Assembly: GCA_902602765.1 (NCBI GenBank) | Contig: CACKSH010000008.1 | Coordinates: 1-64,000 of the forward strand | Direction of reading: 5' to 3' | DNA: 64,000 bases | Source of the DNA: Paracoccaceae bacterium | GTDB taxonomy: Bacteria; Pseudomonadota; Alphaproteobacteria; Rhodobacterales; Rhodobacteraceae | In this document: positions 36,478 to 46,080 of the stretch, one piece after another | How the letters are laid out: every line of letters starts with the position of its first letter | How positions within the stretch are numbered: position 1 is the first letter of the stretch | Translations under genes and position numbers: made by a program | Notes under the pieces: generated by a model | The model's input: only the letters and a program-made list of their open reading frames with translations | Told to the model about the DNA's origin: nothing | Database searches by the model: none

Positions 36478-36978
36478 ATGCCATTAACCAGATTAGATCC
36501 TATCGATCGCCTAATCTTGTCAGAATTGCAAGCCAATGGCAGAATGACGAATGTCGAATTGGCGAAGCGTGTTGGGATATCTGCGCCACCGTGTTTGCGT
36601 AGGGTTAGGGCGTTGGAAGAGCAGGGTTTTATAAATGGATATCATGCGCAGGTAGATGAGAGATCATTAGGTTTTGAAGTTAAAGTTTTCGCAATGGTCG
36701 GGCTGCAAAGCCAAGCAGAGGCTGATTTAAGTTCCTTTGAGGAGCTTTGTAAAAATTGGCCTTTAGTTAGAGAATGCCATATGCTTAATGGTGAAGTAGA
36801 TTTCATGCTCAAATGCGTGGCTCCCGATTTAAGTAGTTTTCAATCATTTCTGACAGGCGAATTATTAACTGCTCAAAATGTTGGTTCTGTCAAAACTTCA
36901 CTGGTAATTCGTGGAGCAAAAGATGATCCAGGAATTCCATTCGATATTTTAGAAGAGCGGTTAGCACAGAAGGCATAA
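36478..36978 (+). CDS. Lrp/AsnC family transcriptional regulator
   Basis: This 166-residue regulator has an N-terminal winged helix-turn-helix, LDPIDRLILSELQANGRMTNVELAKRVGISAPPCLRRVRALEEQG (in pieces), and a C-terminal RAM/ligand-binding domain with VFAMVGLQSQAEADL and WPLVRECHMLNGEVDFMLKCVA. Longer in-frame sequence upstream adds 21 residues unlike the family, so the MPLTRLDP start is chosen. Such proteins act as dimers to octamers and usually sense an amino acid. Target genes are unknown, and the divergent trxB and its own promoter are the obvious candidates. Confidence 0.93.
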   Translation: MPLTRLDPIDRLILSELQANGRMTNVELAKRVGISAPPCLRRVRALEEQGFINGYHAQVDERSLGFEVKVFAMVGLQSQAEADLSSFEELCKNWPLVRECHMLNGEVDFMLKCVAPDLSSFQSFLTGELLTAQNVGSVKTSLVIRGAKDDPGIPFDILEERLAQKA

Positions 36979-36980
36979 TC

Positions 36981-37006
36981 CAAATCTGTGGTTTAGATTT
37001 TTATTG
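36981..37006 (+). terminator. weak intrinsic terminator between converging lrp-type and pgeF genes
   Basis: AAATCT and AGATTT pair around GTGGTTT, with TTATTG after. The stem is short and AT-rich, so efficiency should be low. Confidence 0.4.
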
Positions 37007-37751
37007 TTGATATTTGCCTGCCATAATCCATCTCGCCCAAATGCTGAGAACGGCGATAGGAATAAAATTTATCAGATTCTTGATAAGTACAATTCCCTAT
37101 CCATTCAGCGTCTGAAATTTCTAGATTATATAGTCTATCCAATGCAAATTTTGGTAAGTTGAAAAAGTATTTGTTTTTGTTAACCCCTGTAGAAAAATAA
37201 TTCTGAAAAGATGTACTTCTTTCTGTAAATGTGTCAAAAAAATCTTGACCGACTTCGTAGATGCTGGGAGAAATGCAAGGCCCGATTGCTGCCTTAATAC
37301 TTTTAACATCTGCACCGAGTTCAATCATTGAATGAACTGTGTTTTCTAAAATCCCATTGAGTGCGCCTTTCCATCCAGCGTGAGCTACTCCTATTACATG
37401 GTTTTTTTTATCTGCGAAGAGAATTGGAAGGCAATCGGCTGTAAGTACTCCGATGGACAAATTGGGTGTATTAGTGACGATGGCATCTGCTCTTGTCAAA
37501 ACCTCTAAAGGACTATCAATGACTACTGCCCGTGCAGAATGTTCCTGATGGACTGTTATTAGCTCTTGTGGCTTTACGTTCATTTCTGCTGCAACTAAGT
37601 TACGATTAAAGTGTACCTTTTTATGATCGTCTTTTGATCCAGTTCCGCAATTAAGCCCTTCAAAAATGCCAATCGAAATGCCGCCTAAGCGTGTAAAAAA
37701 TCCATGTTCAAAACTATTAAGTTTTCTACTTCTGAAACGATGGATACTCAC
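36993..37751 (-). CDS. pgeF: peptidoglycan editing factor PgeF (YfiH/polyphenol oxidase family)
   Basis: This 252-residue protein belongs to the YfiH/DUF152 family. E. coli PgeF clears misincorporated amino acids from peptidoglycan precursors, while other members have laccase or purine nucleosidase activity. HGFFTRLGGISIGIFEGLNCG lies at the front. VTVHQEHSA, LTADCLPILFAD (catalytic Cys) and AHAGWKGALNGILENTV supply the metal-site His and Cys residues, and AIGPCISPSIYEVG follows. The start overlaps the midA stop by four bases. Confidence 0.92.
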   Translation of the reverse strand: MSIHRFRSRKLNSFEHGFFTRLGGISIGIFEGLNCGTGSKDDHKKVHFNRNLVAAEMNVKPQELITVHQEHSARAVVIDSPLEVLTRADAIVTNTPNLSIGVLTADCLPILFADKKNHVIGVAHAGWKGALNGILENTVHSMIELGADVKSIKAAIGPCISPSIYEVGQDFFDTFTERSTSFQNYFSTGVNKNKYFFNLPKFALDRLYNLEISDAEWIGNCTYQESDKFYSYRRSQHLGEMDYGRQISTIKI

Positions 37752-38812
37752 TTTATTAAACCAGCAGGACTATTTTGATCTTTTGAAAATAGACCTAAAA
37801 CTTTGAAAAGAGTTCCCATCTCATCAGGGTGTGTTAAGCGTCTGTGAGCCGAGATAATTGAGTGCTTATATTCAGGCTTGGAGTTTTTAAGTAGTAGATT
37901 GGCGCGATCTGAAATTCCTAACCTCTCCAAAAAAACCCCCTGTGCCGTCAATCTAGAGTATGCGCATCCCGAATTTCTTGCAAGTGCCTCAAAATCTACG
38001 TGGCAGGTTAAATCGACCTCCCCAGGTCGATCAAAAATTTTTGCAAATTTATGGGATTTGACTGCTTGCAAAGTAGATCCGAGAGAATGCCAATCCCCAT
38101 AATCAATAATTAAAGCACAGCCGCCCTCATTATTGATAATTTGGCCAATTAAATTAGAAATTCTTAATGCATCATCAGAAATCTCAACAAGGTCTCCGGT
38201 CACACAGTCTTTAAAACGCGTTTCTAATTCAGGATGATTTGAAGGCAATTGCGACATGCTAAGACTAAGTTGTGCATTCTTTAAACCAACCTGAATTTCA
38301 TACCAAAGGTCGTTTTCCCTTTGGTATTGTTTTACAGGTAAAGCATCAAAGAATTCATTAGCGATGAAAAAAGTAGGAATTTTGGGGAGCAATAAATCAT
38401 CAGTTATCCAGTTTACATTGAATGGTGATAGTTTTTTTTGTTGCTGCCTTTTTAACTTTGAAGATGCTTCTACCAAATAAATTTTACATGCATCTATAAA
38501 ACCGTTTACCGACGAACCAGCTCTTAAAATGTCAAGCATCAATGTGCCGTTGCCTGGTCCTAATTCCACCAAAGCAAAACGATCAGGTCGATTTAAATCA
38601 ATCCAGTATTGAGCTAAACACAGCCCTAAGATTTCACCGAACATCTGACTAATCTCGGGCGAGGTTATGAAATCCCCATCCGAACCTAAGACATCTCTCT
38701 GAGTATAAAATCCATACTTTGGGTGAAGCAGGCACTCTCGCATGAAAGTGGAAATGCTTATCGGTCCAGTTTCTTGAATGCGTTTAATGATCAATTCTTC
38801 AAGTTTTGTCAT
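37748..38812 (-). CDS. SAM-dependent methyltransferase, MidA/NDUFAF7 family
   Basis: This 354-residue member of the MidA family is the bacterial relative of NDUFAF7, which symmetrically dimethylates an arginine of complex I subunit NDUFS2. GPISISTFMRECLLHPKYGFYT and DFITSPEISQMFGEILGLC form the N-terminal signature, ALVELGPGNGTLMLDIL is the SAM loop, and FIANEFFDALPVKQY and LIIDYGDW follow. The bacterial substrate is unproven. In relatives the set is lgt-midA-pgeF, but lgt is not here. The upstream side is 250 noncoding bases. Confidence 0.9.
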   Translation of the reverse strand: MTKLEELIIKRIQETGPISISTFMRECLLHPKYGFYTQRDVLGSDGDFITSPEISQMFGEILGLCLAQYWIDLNRPDRFALVELGPGNGTLMLDILRAGSSVNGFIDACKIYLVEASSKLKRQQQKKLSPFNVNWITDDLLLPKIPTFFIANEFFDALPVKQYQRENDLWYEIQVGLKNAQLSLSMSQLPSNHPELETRFKDCVTGDLVEISDDALRISNLIGQIINNEGGCALIIDYGDWHSLGSTLQAVKSHKFAKIFDRPGEVDLTCHVDFEALARNSGCAYSRLTAQGVFLERLGISDRANLLLKNSKPEYKHSIISAHRRLTHPDEMGTLFKVLGLFSKDQNSPAGLIK

Positions 38813-39061
38813 AAAATCTATCGTAACAATAAGAGAGCGTATTAATATATTAGCGGCACTTAGTAGGATAGTTAGCTAAATTAAAATTAGATTTAAAGGC
38901 TGTTTAAGAATTGTTTGTTGAAGTAGAATTTAAATATACCAATGTTGATAAGTTAGCGCTATAGTCTTTAATTGTTGAACAGGCATAAATTTGCTCTAGA
39001 TTTTGACCAGAGTAGAGCGATTAAGATTAAATATTTGTAACCATTGTAAAAGAGTATGAAA
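38813..39061. other. intergenic region between divergent midA and ubiK
   Basis: No ORF with a credible ribosome site or structured RNA is recognised. GCTCTA and TAGAGC at 38993-39018 form an imperfect spaced inverted repeat about 45-70 bases before ubiK, which might be an operator. The remaining sequence is AT-rich promoter-like DNA. Confidence 0.3.
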
Positions 39062-39301
39062 ATGCAGACGCGTAATAAAATGTTAGATGATTTTTCTCAG
39101 CTTATGACCAATGCTATGGGGGTTGCACAGGGAGCAAAAGAAGAGGCAGAAAATGCCTTCTCTTCGATGGTTGATAGATGGTTAGCTGATCGTGATTTTG
39201 TCACTCGTGAAGAATTCGATGCGGTTAAAGCAATGGCTCAAAAGGCGAGAGAAGAGAACAAAGATCTCAAAGCCAGGATCGAAGCACTTGAAATCAAATA
39301 G
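39062..39301 (+). CDS. ubiK: UbiK family ubiquinone biosynthesis accessory factor
   Basis: This is a 79-residue helical protein of the BMFP/UbiK family: MQTRNKMLDDFSQLMTNAMG at the front, then a coiled coil ending KAREENKDLKARIEALE. UbiK binds UbiJ and helps the ubiquinone-synthesis complex under aerobic conditions. Two codons upstream an alternative ATG exists; MQTRNK is the family start and has AAGAG seven bases before it. The segment FVTREEFDAVKAMAQ is conserved. It heads the ybjN-proC-csaA neighbourhood. Confidence 0.9.
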   Translation: MQTRNKMLDDFSQLMTNAMGVAQGAKEEAENAFSSMVDRWLADRDFVTREEFDAVKAMAQKAREENKDLKARIEALEIK

Positions 39302-39515
39302 TCGCCTGTGAAACGGCTTGCTGCTGTTAAAATATCTACCATTTTTTAATCTATCCACAACTTATTCGCTTAACAGTGAATATTTCTCTTTACACGCCTA
39401 CAAAATAGCACCACCATATGTAGTAAGGATTTTCGAAATATGTCTATCCTTAGAGCAGGCACCAAGACCTAGGGTAGCGGCCAAACCTTAGGTATAAAAA
39501 GAAAGAGGCGGGGCG

Positions 39516-40016
39516 ATGGCACTATCAGAGCAATTATTGGATGACGACATACACCCGATTGACTTGGTCGAGTCGGTTGCTGAATATAATGAGTGGGATT
39601 TCGATCGAATTGCTGACGATCAAATCGCGATGGCGGTTGAAGGGCAGTGGAGAACATACTCTATAACACTTGCGTGGTCATCATTCGATGAAACTCTACG
39701 ACTTATATCCTCGTTTGAAATGGAGCCGCCTGTAGAAAAGCATGCTGTCTTATTCGAACTACTAAATGATGTTAATGAAAAATGCTGGGCGGGTTCATTT
39801 TCGTTTTGGACAGAGCAAAAAATGATGATTTATAAGTATGGTTTGGTGCTTACTGGTGGGCAAATAGCCAGTGCAGAGCAAGTAGATTGTCTGATTTCAA
39901 CAGCTGTTTTGAGCTCTGAAAAATTTTATCCAGCATTTCAACTAGCCGTGTATGGTGACAAAACGCCCAAAGAAGCAATACAAGTAGCCATTGCAGAGGC
40001 ATTCGGGCGGGCTTAA
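39516..40016 (+). CDS. YbjN domain protein
   Basis: This 166-residue soluble acidic protein has the YbjN (type III secretion chaperone-like fold) features WRTYSITLAWSSFDETLRLISSFEMEPP and LLNDVNEKCWAGSFSFW. YbjN proteins are putative sensory or chaperone-like factors without a defined activity. In Rhodobacterales one is regularly encoded before proC, which is so here (31 bases). A GAGGCGGGG ribosome site precedes the ATG. Confidence 0.88.
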   Translation: MALSEQLLDDDIHPIDLVESVAEYNEWDFDRIADDQIAMAVEGQWRTYSITLAWSSFDETLRLISSFEMEPPVEKHAVLFELLNDVNEKCWAGSFSFWTEQKMMIYKYGLVLTGGQIASAEQVDCLISTAVLSSEKFYPAFQLAVYGDKTPKEAIQVAIAEAFGRA

Positions 40017-40047
40017 GACTATCCTTATCGTAAAATAAGGAAGCTCT

Positions 40048-40863
40048 ATGACTCAAGAAAATTTTGAGAGAAATACACTCATCTTACTAGGTTGTGGAAA
40101 GATGGGCTCTGCAATGCTTAAAGGCTGGCTAGCGAAGGGATTTGAACCAAAAAATATTTGGGTAGAGGACCCATATCCCAGTGATTGGTTAATTGATCTA
40201 GGGGTAAACGTAAATTCCAAATTACCTTCCAATCCTACATTTATTTGTATTGCGATCAAGCCGCAAATGATCCCTCAGATTTTACCGAAGTTTTCTTATT
40301 ACGGTAATAGCCAAGTTGTCTTCTTATCAATTGCCGCGGGTGTAACAATATCAAGTTTTGAAAGTCTTTTAGGACAAAAAACACCGATTATTCGCGCAAT
40401 GCCAAATACGCCTGCTGAAATTGGTTTGGGCATAACTGCTAAAATAGCAAATAAGAATGTTCCTAAGGATGCGTTAGAGGTAGCTGGAAATTTGTTGTCA
40501 GCAATTGGAGAAGTTGTAAGCCTGACTTCAGAAGAGCAAATGGATGCTGTTACGGGTCTTTCGGGTTCTGGTCCGGCCTACATTTTCTATTTAATAGATG
40601 CACTTGCCGCCGCTGGTCATAAACAGGGTCTAGATAAAGAACTTGCTATGAGACTGGCAAAAATGACAGTTCTCGGAGGAGGACAATTAGCTGCTGGTTC
40701 AACTGCTGTTCCAGAGAAATTGAGGGTTAATGTCACTAGTCCGAATGGTACGACAGAAGCAGGATTAAATATCCTTATGAATAGTGAGAATGGATTGGCG
40801 CCTCTTATCGAAAAAACGGTTGCTGCCGCCACGGCAAGATCGAAGGAATTGGCGAATGGATGA
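40048..40863 (+). CDS. proC: pyrroline-5-carboxylate reductase
   Basis: ProC reduces pyrroline-5-carboxylate to proline with NAD(P)H. The 271-residue enzyme shows the nucleotide-binding LLGCGKMGSAMLKGWLAKG, IRAMPNTPAEIGLGIT and the C-terminal signature LSGSGPAYIFYLIDALAAAG, ending with TSPNGTTEAGL. AAGGAAG precedes the ATG. Its end overlaps the csaA-like gene by eight bases. Confidence 0.96.
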   Translation: MTQENFERNTLILLGCGKMGSAMLKGWLAKGFEPKNIWVEDPYPSDWLIDLGVNVNSKLPSNPTFICIAIKPQMIPQILPKFSYYGNSQVVFLSIAAGVTISSFESLLGQKTPIIRAMPNTPAEIGLGITAKIANKNVPKDALEVAGNLLSAIGEVVSLTSEEQMDAVTGLSGSGPAYIFYLIDALAAAGHKQGLDKELAMRLAKMTVLGGGQLAAGSTAVPEKLRVNVTSPNGTTEAGLNILMNSENGLAPLIEKTVAAATARSKELANG

Positions 40864-41194
40864 AATAACTTTTAACGATTTTTTGAAAGTCGATATTCGT
40901 GTGGGAAGTATACTAAAAGCAGAGACCTTCCCAGAGGCTAGGAAGCCAGCATATAAACTTTGGATTGATTTTGGTCCGTCTATTGGAGTGAAGAAAACGT
41001 CAGCCCAAATTACTGATAATTATACACTGAACGAACTAATCGGGCGGCAAGTATTGGCAGTTGTTAATTTTCAACCCCGACAAATTGGGCCATTTATGTC
41101 AGAGGTTTTGACTTTAGGAGTAAGTGATAATAAAGGGGCAGTTACCTTACTAGGTCCAGATAAAGAAATTCCAAATGGGGAAAGAATGCATTGA
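40856..41194 (+). CDS. CsaA-like tRNA-binding domain protein
   Basis: This 112-residue protein consists only of a tRNA-binding (Trbp111/CsaA) OB-fold: FNDFLKVDIRVGSILKAETFPEARKPAYKLWIDFG, KTSAQITDNYTLNELIGRQVLAVVNF and a C-terminal SDNKGAVTLLGPDKEIPNG, typical of CsaA. Bacillus CsaA has chaperone-like and SecA-associated activity, and related proteins bind tRNA. The longer open frame begins inside proC. The ATG after AAGGA gives the family start MDEITFNDF. Confidence 0.9.
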   Translation: MDEITFNDFLKVDIRVGSILKAETFPEARKPAYKLWIDFGPSIGVKKTSAQITDNYTLNELIGRQVLAVVNFQPRQIGPFMSEVLTLGVSDNKGAVTLLGPDKEIPNGERMH

Positions 41195-42147
41195 CAAAAA
41201 AAATATTCATTACTCGACCACTACCGAAAGAAGTTCTTAGTGCAGCAGGTCTGCTAGGAGAAGTTACGGTGCGGGAAAATACCACTGCCATGAATGAAAG
41301 TGAGATGATAGATAGCCTCGTTAATTATGACGTTGTTTTACCTACGCTTGGCGATATTTATTCAGAAAAAATATTTGAATCTTGTAATAAAATAAATGCA
41401 AAATTACTCGCAAATTTTGGGGTAGGCTTTAATCATATTGATGTAAAAGTGGCAAATGAACATGGCGTTAAAGTTTCTAATACCCCTGGTGCGGTTACAG
41501 ATGCAACAGCTGACATAGCCATGGCGCTTATGCTGATGTGCTGTAGGAGAACCTCAGAGGGTGAAAGAATTGTGAGAGCCAACAAGTGGGAAGGTTGGCA
41601 TCCAACTCAGATGCTTGGGTTCCATATATCTAATAAGATAGTTGGTATTGTTGGGATGGGGAATATTGGACAGGCTATCGCAAAGCGATGCCACTTCGGT
41701 TTTGGAATGCAGGTGGGATATTTCTCTAGGTCTGCAAAAAATTTAAGTTTCCCTGTAAAACGATATGATTCACTAACGGAATTAGCGTCAAGTAGTGATA
41801 TACTTGTTGTTTCAGTTCCGGGTGGATCTGCAACGCACCATTTAATAAATAAAGATATACTTTCTTCGATGCAGCCGCATGCTTATTTTGTAAATATTGC
41901 TCGTGGCGATGTAGTAAATGAAGCGGACCTAATAGACGCGCTCAAATTGAACCAGATCGCTGGAGCTGGGTTGGACGTTTATGAACATGAGCCCAAAGTG
42001 CCTGAGGATCTTATGGCAATGGAAAATGTAGTGCTTCTACCTCATCTTGGAACAGCTTCTTTAGAGGTTAGAGCTGGTATGGGGTTAATGGCGGTGCAAA
42101 ATATTAAAGCCTTTATTGAAGGAAATGAACCGCCCAACCTAGTTTAA
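41191..42147 (+). CDS. D-isomer 2-hydroxyacid dehydrogenase (glyoxylate/hydroxypyruvate reductase-like)
   Basis: This 318-residue NAD(P)H oxidoreductase has the Rossmann motif GIVGMGNIGQAIAKR, the catalytic Arg in VNIARGDVVNEADL, Glu in GLDVYEHEPKVP and His in LPHLGTASLE. It is closest in pattern to glyoxylate reductase/D-glycerate dehydrogenases, which would act on glyoxylate or hydroxypyruvate in C1/C2 metabolism. The substrate is not certain. The start is a TTG that overlaps the csaA stop (TTGA) behind GGGGAAAG. Its stop overlaps the tdk stop on the other strand. Confidence 0.9.
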   Translation: MTKKIFITRPLPKEVLSAAGLLGEVTVRENTTAMNESEMIDSLVNYDVVLPTLGDIYSEKIFESCNKINAKLLANFGVGFNHIDVKVANEHGVKVSNTPGAVTDATADIAMALMLMCCRRTSEGERIVRANKWEGWHPTQMLGFHISNKIVGIVGMGNIGQAIAKRCHFGFGMQVGYFSRSAKNLSFPVKRYDSLTELASSSDILVVSVPGGSATHHLINKDILSSMQPHAYFVNIARGDVVNEADLIDALKLNQIAGAGLDVYEHEPKVPEDLMAMENVVLLPHLGTASLEVRAGMGLMAVQNIKAFIEGNEPPNLV

Positions 42148-42722
42148 TTCTCAAAAGCTTCGCGCCAATGTCTCCGGCATAATGATACGTATGTTTCGTT
42201 GCCTCCGATTTGTATTTGATCTCCGCCTTTAACTATATTGCCGTCTTCATCTTGGCGCACAACCATAGTTGCTTTCTTTCCGCAATGACAAATTGTTCTA
42301 ATCTCTCGCATCTCGTCAGCGATTGCTAATAAAGATGCTGAACCTGGAAAAAGATTGCCTAAGAAGTCAACTCTCAAACCATAGCACATGATAGGAACTG
42401 CAAGATCATCTACTGCTTTCGCAAGTTGCCATACCTGTTGTGAAGTAAGGAATTGTGCCTCATCTATTAAGACACAAGAAATTTTTTCCACACTCAATTT
42501 TGCCTGAACTTTGGCAAACAAATCATCATCACCTGTAAATGTATCAGCTGCTGCTCCAATGCCTATTCTTGAGCCAACTTTTCCCTCCCCGGCTCTGTTA
42601 TCAAGTTGAGCTGTTATGAGGTATGTGTTCATACCTCTCTCTTGATAGTTATGAGATGCTTGAAGCAGTAGAGTTGATTTGCCCGCATTCATTGTCGAAT
42701 AGTGAAAATAGAGCTTCGCCAT
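42144..42722 (-). CDS. tdk: thymidine kinase
   Basis: Tdk phosphorylates thymidine (and deoxyuridine) in nucleoside salvage. The 192-residue type II enzyme has the P-loop YSTMNAGKSTLLLQ near the front, the catalytic VLIDEAQFLTSQQVW, the substrate lasso region and zinc-binding cysteines in CHCGKKATM and SLCRRHW. It lies five bases after apt on the same strand, making a small nucleotide-salvage pair that fits the nucleoside-type ABC importer elsewhere in the window. Confidence 0.96.
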   Translation of the reverse strand: MAKLYFHYSTMNAGKSTLLLQASHNYQERGMNTYLITAQLDNRAGEGKVGSRIGIGAAADTFTGDDDLFAKVQAKLSVEKISCVLIDEAQFLTSQQVWQLAKAVDDLAVPIMCYGLRVDFLGNLFPGSASLLAIADEMREIRTICHCGKKATMVVRQDEDGNIVKGGDQIQIGGNETYVSLCRRHWREAFEN

Positions 42723-42727
42723 CTAAG

Positions 42728-43264
42728 TTAGGTGCCATCAAATGAACACAGAAAATGTGTAGATATGCCTAAGTTTGCAAGTTTTTCGCTGCCACCTAGA
42801 TCTGGTAAATTCACTATAAAATTACAGGATATTATGTTGCCACCCAGCTTTTCTATTAATTTAACCCCCGCTTCAGCTGTCCCTCCAGTTGCCAAAAGGT
42901 CATCCACAAGCAAAACTCTTTCCCCTGGTTCAATACTATCTACGTGGACTTCTAGGGTATCACTTCCATATTCAAGTTGGTAATCTTGGCTGATTATGGC
43001 CCCTGGTAGTTTTCCAGATTTTCGAATAGGAACAAAGCCACATCCCAACCTGTTTGCCAAAGCACCACCCATTATAAAGCCACGTGCTTCAATTCCTACT
43101 ACTTTATCTATTCTACTACTTTTAATATAGGATAGTATTTCACTTATAGTAAGGTCAAAACCAGTTGGGTCAGAGAACAAAGTAGTAACGTCTCTAAACA
43201 TGATCCCTTCATGTGGGAAATCTTTAATCGTTCGGATGTATTTTTTTATTCCTATTTTATCCAT
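42728..43264 (-). CDS. apt: adenine phosphoribosyltransferase
   Basis: Apt makes AMP from adenine and PRPP. The 178-residue enzyme shows the family start DYIRTIPDFP-like [38 protein letters not shown] and the PRPP loop [17 protein letters not shown]. An ATG three codons upstream is in frame but has a ribosome site directly against it; the MDKIG start has better spacing and matches the family length. It is followed closely by tdk. Confidence 0.94.
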   Translation of the reverse strand: MDKIGIKKYIRTIKDFPHEGIMFRDVTTLFSDPTGFDLTISEILSYIKSSRIDKVVGIEARGFIMGGALANRLGCGFVPIRKSGKLPGAIISQDYQLEYGSDTLEVHVDSIEPGERVLLVDDLLATGGTAEAGVKLIEKLGGNIISCNFIVNLPDLGGSEKLANLGISTHFLCSFDGT

Positions 43265-43495
43265 ACCCCACATCTCACTTGTTATATAAGACTCAACTTA
43301 AATTGAAACTCGAAATCACATTTTTGCTTCACAAATTTGCACCTAACTTATATCGGGAGCTTATTTTTGATAGGAATGGATATAAAATAGCAAATAATCA
43401 AGGCTCTGCATCAAATAAATACAATGGTCTGGGGTTTCTTTTTAGGAAGCTATAGTTTATGCCGCCGTTATGATTTTCCTTGCATGGAATGAATT

Positions 43496-45121
43496 ATGAG
43501 ACACGCCCTTTTTGGAGCATTCGCAAATTTGTTTAAGCCTGATTTAGGTTCAAGAGGTGCGAACGGAATCAGCTTTGTTCGATTGAAAATAGAGTTGCTT
43601 TCTGGTCTTACAGTTGCACTTGCACTTGTGCCTGAGGCCGTAGCTTTTGCATTCGTTGCCGGGGTTCATCCCCTCGTTGGGTTGTATGCAGCATTTATAG
43701 TTGGGTTGATAACGGCAGTTTTCGGAGGGCGCCCAGGTATGATTTCGGGAGCCACTGGGGCTCTAGCAGTTGTGATGGTTGCCTTAGTTGCAGAACATGG
43801 AGTTGAGTATCTTTTTGCAACTGTTGTTCTGATGGGGATCTTGCAACTGGTAGCCGGTATAATGCAATGGGGTAGATTTATACGTCTTGTCCCTCATCCC
43901 GTCATGTTAGGTTTTGTAAATGGTTTGGCTATTGTGATTTTTTTAGCTCAGTTAACCCAGTTCAAAGTCCCTGGCTCAGTCGAAGTTTCTGGTCATGGAA
44001 CGTCTGGTGGCGAGTGGTTGACCGGCACGCCCTTGGCGACCATGCTGGTACTCGTCGGCGTAACGATGGCTATTATTTATTTTCTGCCAAAGATTTCAAA
44101 GATTGTACCAGCTCCGCTTGCTGGTATTGGTGTTGTAGCTCTTATTGTAATATTTTTTGGATTAGATGTGCCAAGAGTTGGTGATATGGCGTCGATTAAA
44201 GGAGGTTTCCCAACTTTCCACATGCCGATGGTTAATTTAAGCTGGGAAACTTTTGAAATAATTTTTCCTTATGCGGTTATACTCGCAGCCATTGGCCTTA
44301 TCGAGAGTTTGCTTACACTTAACCTGGTTGGAGAGATGACAAACAAGCGTGGGGGGGCCAGTCAAGAATGTCTTGCTCAGGGTGCAGCGAACGTTGTGAC
44401 AGGATTTTTTGGGGGCATGGGGGGATGTGCCATGATCGGTCAATCCATGATAAATGTAAAATCAGGAGGGCGTACTCGCATAGCAGGGATCTCTGCTGCC
44501 ATTTTTCTTTTACTTTTCATTCTAGTTGGTAGCTCAATTATTGAGCAAATTCCCTTGGCGGCATTGGTCGGCGTTATGTTTATGGTTGTAATAGGGACTT
44601 TCGCATGGAATTCACTCAAAATTTTACGGGTGGTGCCGAAAACCGATGCTTTTGTCACCATTTTAGTAACTGTTGTAACGGTTTGGTTTGATCTCGCTGT
44701 AGCAGTTGTTGTGGGCGTTATTGTTTCAGCGCTTGCCTATGCTTGGAATAATGCACGAAGAATCCATGCACATGTTGATTTAAATGGTGATGAAAAAACC
44801 TATAAAATTCAGGGTCCCTTGTTTTTTGGTTCCACAGATGGTTTTGTAGAGCTTTTTGACGTTCAAAATGATCCCTTTACCATAATTTTGGACTTCGAGG
44901 CCAGCAGAGTGGTTGATCAATCTGCTTTGCAAGCAATAGAAGTTGTCGCTGCCAAATACGAAAGTGCAGGAAAGCGTCTGCAATTAAAGCACCTCAGTAG
45001 AGATTGCCATATGCTTTTAATAAAGGCGGGTCACCTTATGGTTGACAGTGATGATGACCCTGACTACGCACTCGCAGTAAATTATTCAGTAAGGACTGGT
45101 ATCCTTGAAGAGGGCCACTAG
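43496..45121 (+). CDS. SulP family anion transporter with STAS domain
   Basis: This 541-residue inner-membrane carrier belongs to SulP/SLC26, whose members move sulfate, bicarbonate or other anions with H+ or Na+. The membrane part (about residues 30-410) has the SulP signature LTVALALVPEAVAFAFVAGV and GMISGATGALAVVMVALV. The C-terminal cytoplasmic STAS domain covers about 430-530, with ILDFEASRVVDQSALQAI. The sequence does not tell sulfate from bicarbonate, and no sulfate-assimilation gene is adjacent. About 220 noncoding bases precede it, and a hairpin terminator follows. Confidence 0.92.
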   Translation: MRHALFGAFANLFKPDLGSRGANGISFVRLKIELLSGLTVALALVPEAVAFAFVAGVHPLVGLYAAFIVGLITAVFGGRPGMISGATGALAVVMVALVAEHGVEYLFATVVLMGILQLVAGIMQWGRFIRLVPHPVMLGFVNGLAIVIFLAQLTQFKVPGSVEVSGHGTSGGEWLTGTPLATMLVLVGVTMAIIYFLPKISKIVPAPLAGIGVVALIVIFFGLDVPRVGDMASIKGGFPTFHMPMVNLSWETFEIIFPYAVILAAIGLIESLLTLNLVGEMTNKRGGASQECLAQGAANVVTGFFGGMGGCAMIGQSMINVKSGGRTRIAGISAAIFLLLFILVGSSIIEQIPLAALVGVMFMVVIGTFAWNSLKILRVVPKTDAFVTILVTVVTVWFDLAVAVVVGVIVSALAYAWNNARRIHAHVDLNGDEKTYKIQGPLFFGSTDGFVELFDVQNDPFTIILDFEASRVVDQSALQAIEVVAAKYESAGKRLQLKHLSRDCHMLLIKAGHLMVDSDDDPDYALAVNYSVRTGILEEGH

Positions 45122-45125
45122 TTAG

Positions 45126-45151
45126 AAACCGCAAGGCGGTTTATTTATTTT
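45126..45151 (+). terminator. intrinsic terminator after sulP
   Basis: AAACCGC and GCGGTTT pair around an AAG loop, followed by ATTTATTTT. It begins five bases after the sulP stop and runs into the end of the converging argF gene. Confidence 0.75.
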
Positions 45152-46071
45152 CCCAAGCACCAGCGCATTATTGCTTTTTGAATGTGAAGCCTATTTTCTG
45201 CTTCATCAAAAATTACTGAGTTTTTTCCATCCATAACATCAGACGTTGCTTCCTCATCTCTATGTGCTGGTAAGCAGTGCATGAATAATGCATCGGATTT
45301 TGCATGTGAAAGAAGTTCTTTATTGACCTGATATGGCCGCAGTTGATTATGACGCCGCTCTCTAGCGGATTGAAGGTCATGCATACTTATCCATGTATCA
45401 GTTACAACTAGATCTGCGCCTTTTATTGCTATGGTAGGATCGTGTTCGATTAAAATTTTAACCCCATTTTGTTTCGCTCGCTCAATTACTTTCCTATCTG
45501 GTTTGAGAGTTTCTGGACCAGTAAATGTTAAATTGAAATTAAATTTTTCTGCAGCCTGAGCAAAACTATTAAAAACATTATTTCCATCGCCTGACCAAAG
45601 TATTTTTTTACCCTCGATTGAGCCTCTATGTTCTTCGTAAGTCATTATATCGGCCATAATCTGACAAGGGTGTGAAAAGTTTGTTAGGCCATTGATTACG
45701 GGAACCTCGGCAAATTGAGCCATTTCATGCAGGGTCGCTTCCTCATACGTTCGAAGCATAATTAAGTCGACGTAACGACTTAGAACTCTAGCAGTATCTG
45801 CAATGGTTTCACCATGGCCAAGTTGCATATTATTCCCTGATAAGACTATTGTTTGGCCACCCATTTGGCGTACGCCCACGTCAAAACTTACTCGAGTGCG
45901 GGTTGATGGTTTTTCAAAAATTAAAGCTACGATGTGGCCCTCTAGTGCCCGATCGCTATCACAGGCACCCTTTGTGAGGCCTGACCTAGATTTTTTCAGT
46001 TCCAAAGCAGTTTGGATTATCTTTTTAAGGTCATTACTTTCTATATTTTTTATATCTAAAAAATTTGCCAT
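45145..46071 (-). CDS. argF: ornithine carbamoyltransferase
   Basis: ArgF condenses ornithine and carbamoyl phosphate to citrulline in arginine synthesis. The 308-residue enzyme has the carbamoyl-phosphate loop [14 protein letters not shown], the [15 protein letters not shown] motif and the ornithine-binding [16 protein letters not shown]. It is ten bases downstream of argD on the same strand, forming a two-gene arginine operon as in other alphaproteobacteria. Confidence 0.97.
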   Translation of the reverse strand: MANFLDIKNIESNDLKKIIQTALELKKSRSGLTKGACDSDRALEGHIVALIFEKPSTRTRVSFDVGVRQMGGQTIVLSGNNMQLGHGETIADTARVLSRYVDLIMLRTYEEATLHEMAQFAEVPVINGLTNFSHPCQIMADIMTYEEHRGSIEGKKILWSGDGNNVFNSFAQAAEKFNFNLTFTGPETLKPDRKVIERAKQNGVKILIEHDPTIAIKGADLVVTDTWISMHDLQSARERRHNQLRPYQVNKELLSHAKSDALFMHCLPAHRDEEATSDVMDGKNSVIFDEAENRLHIQKAIMRWCLGK

Positions 46072-46080
46072 TTTATTTCT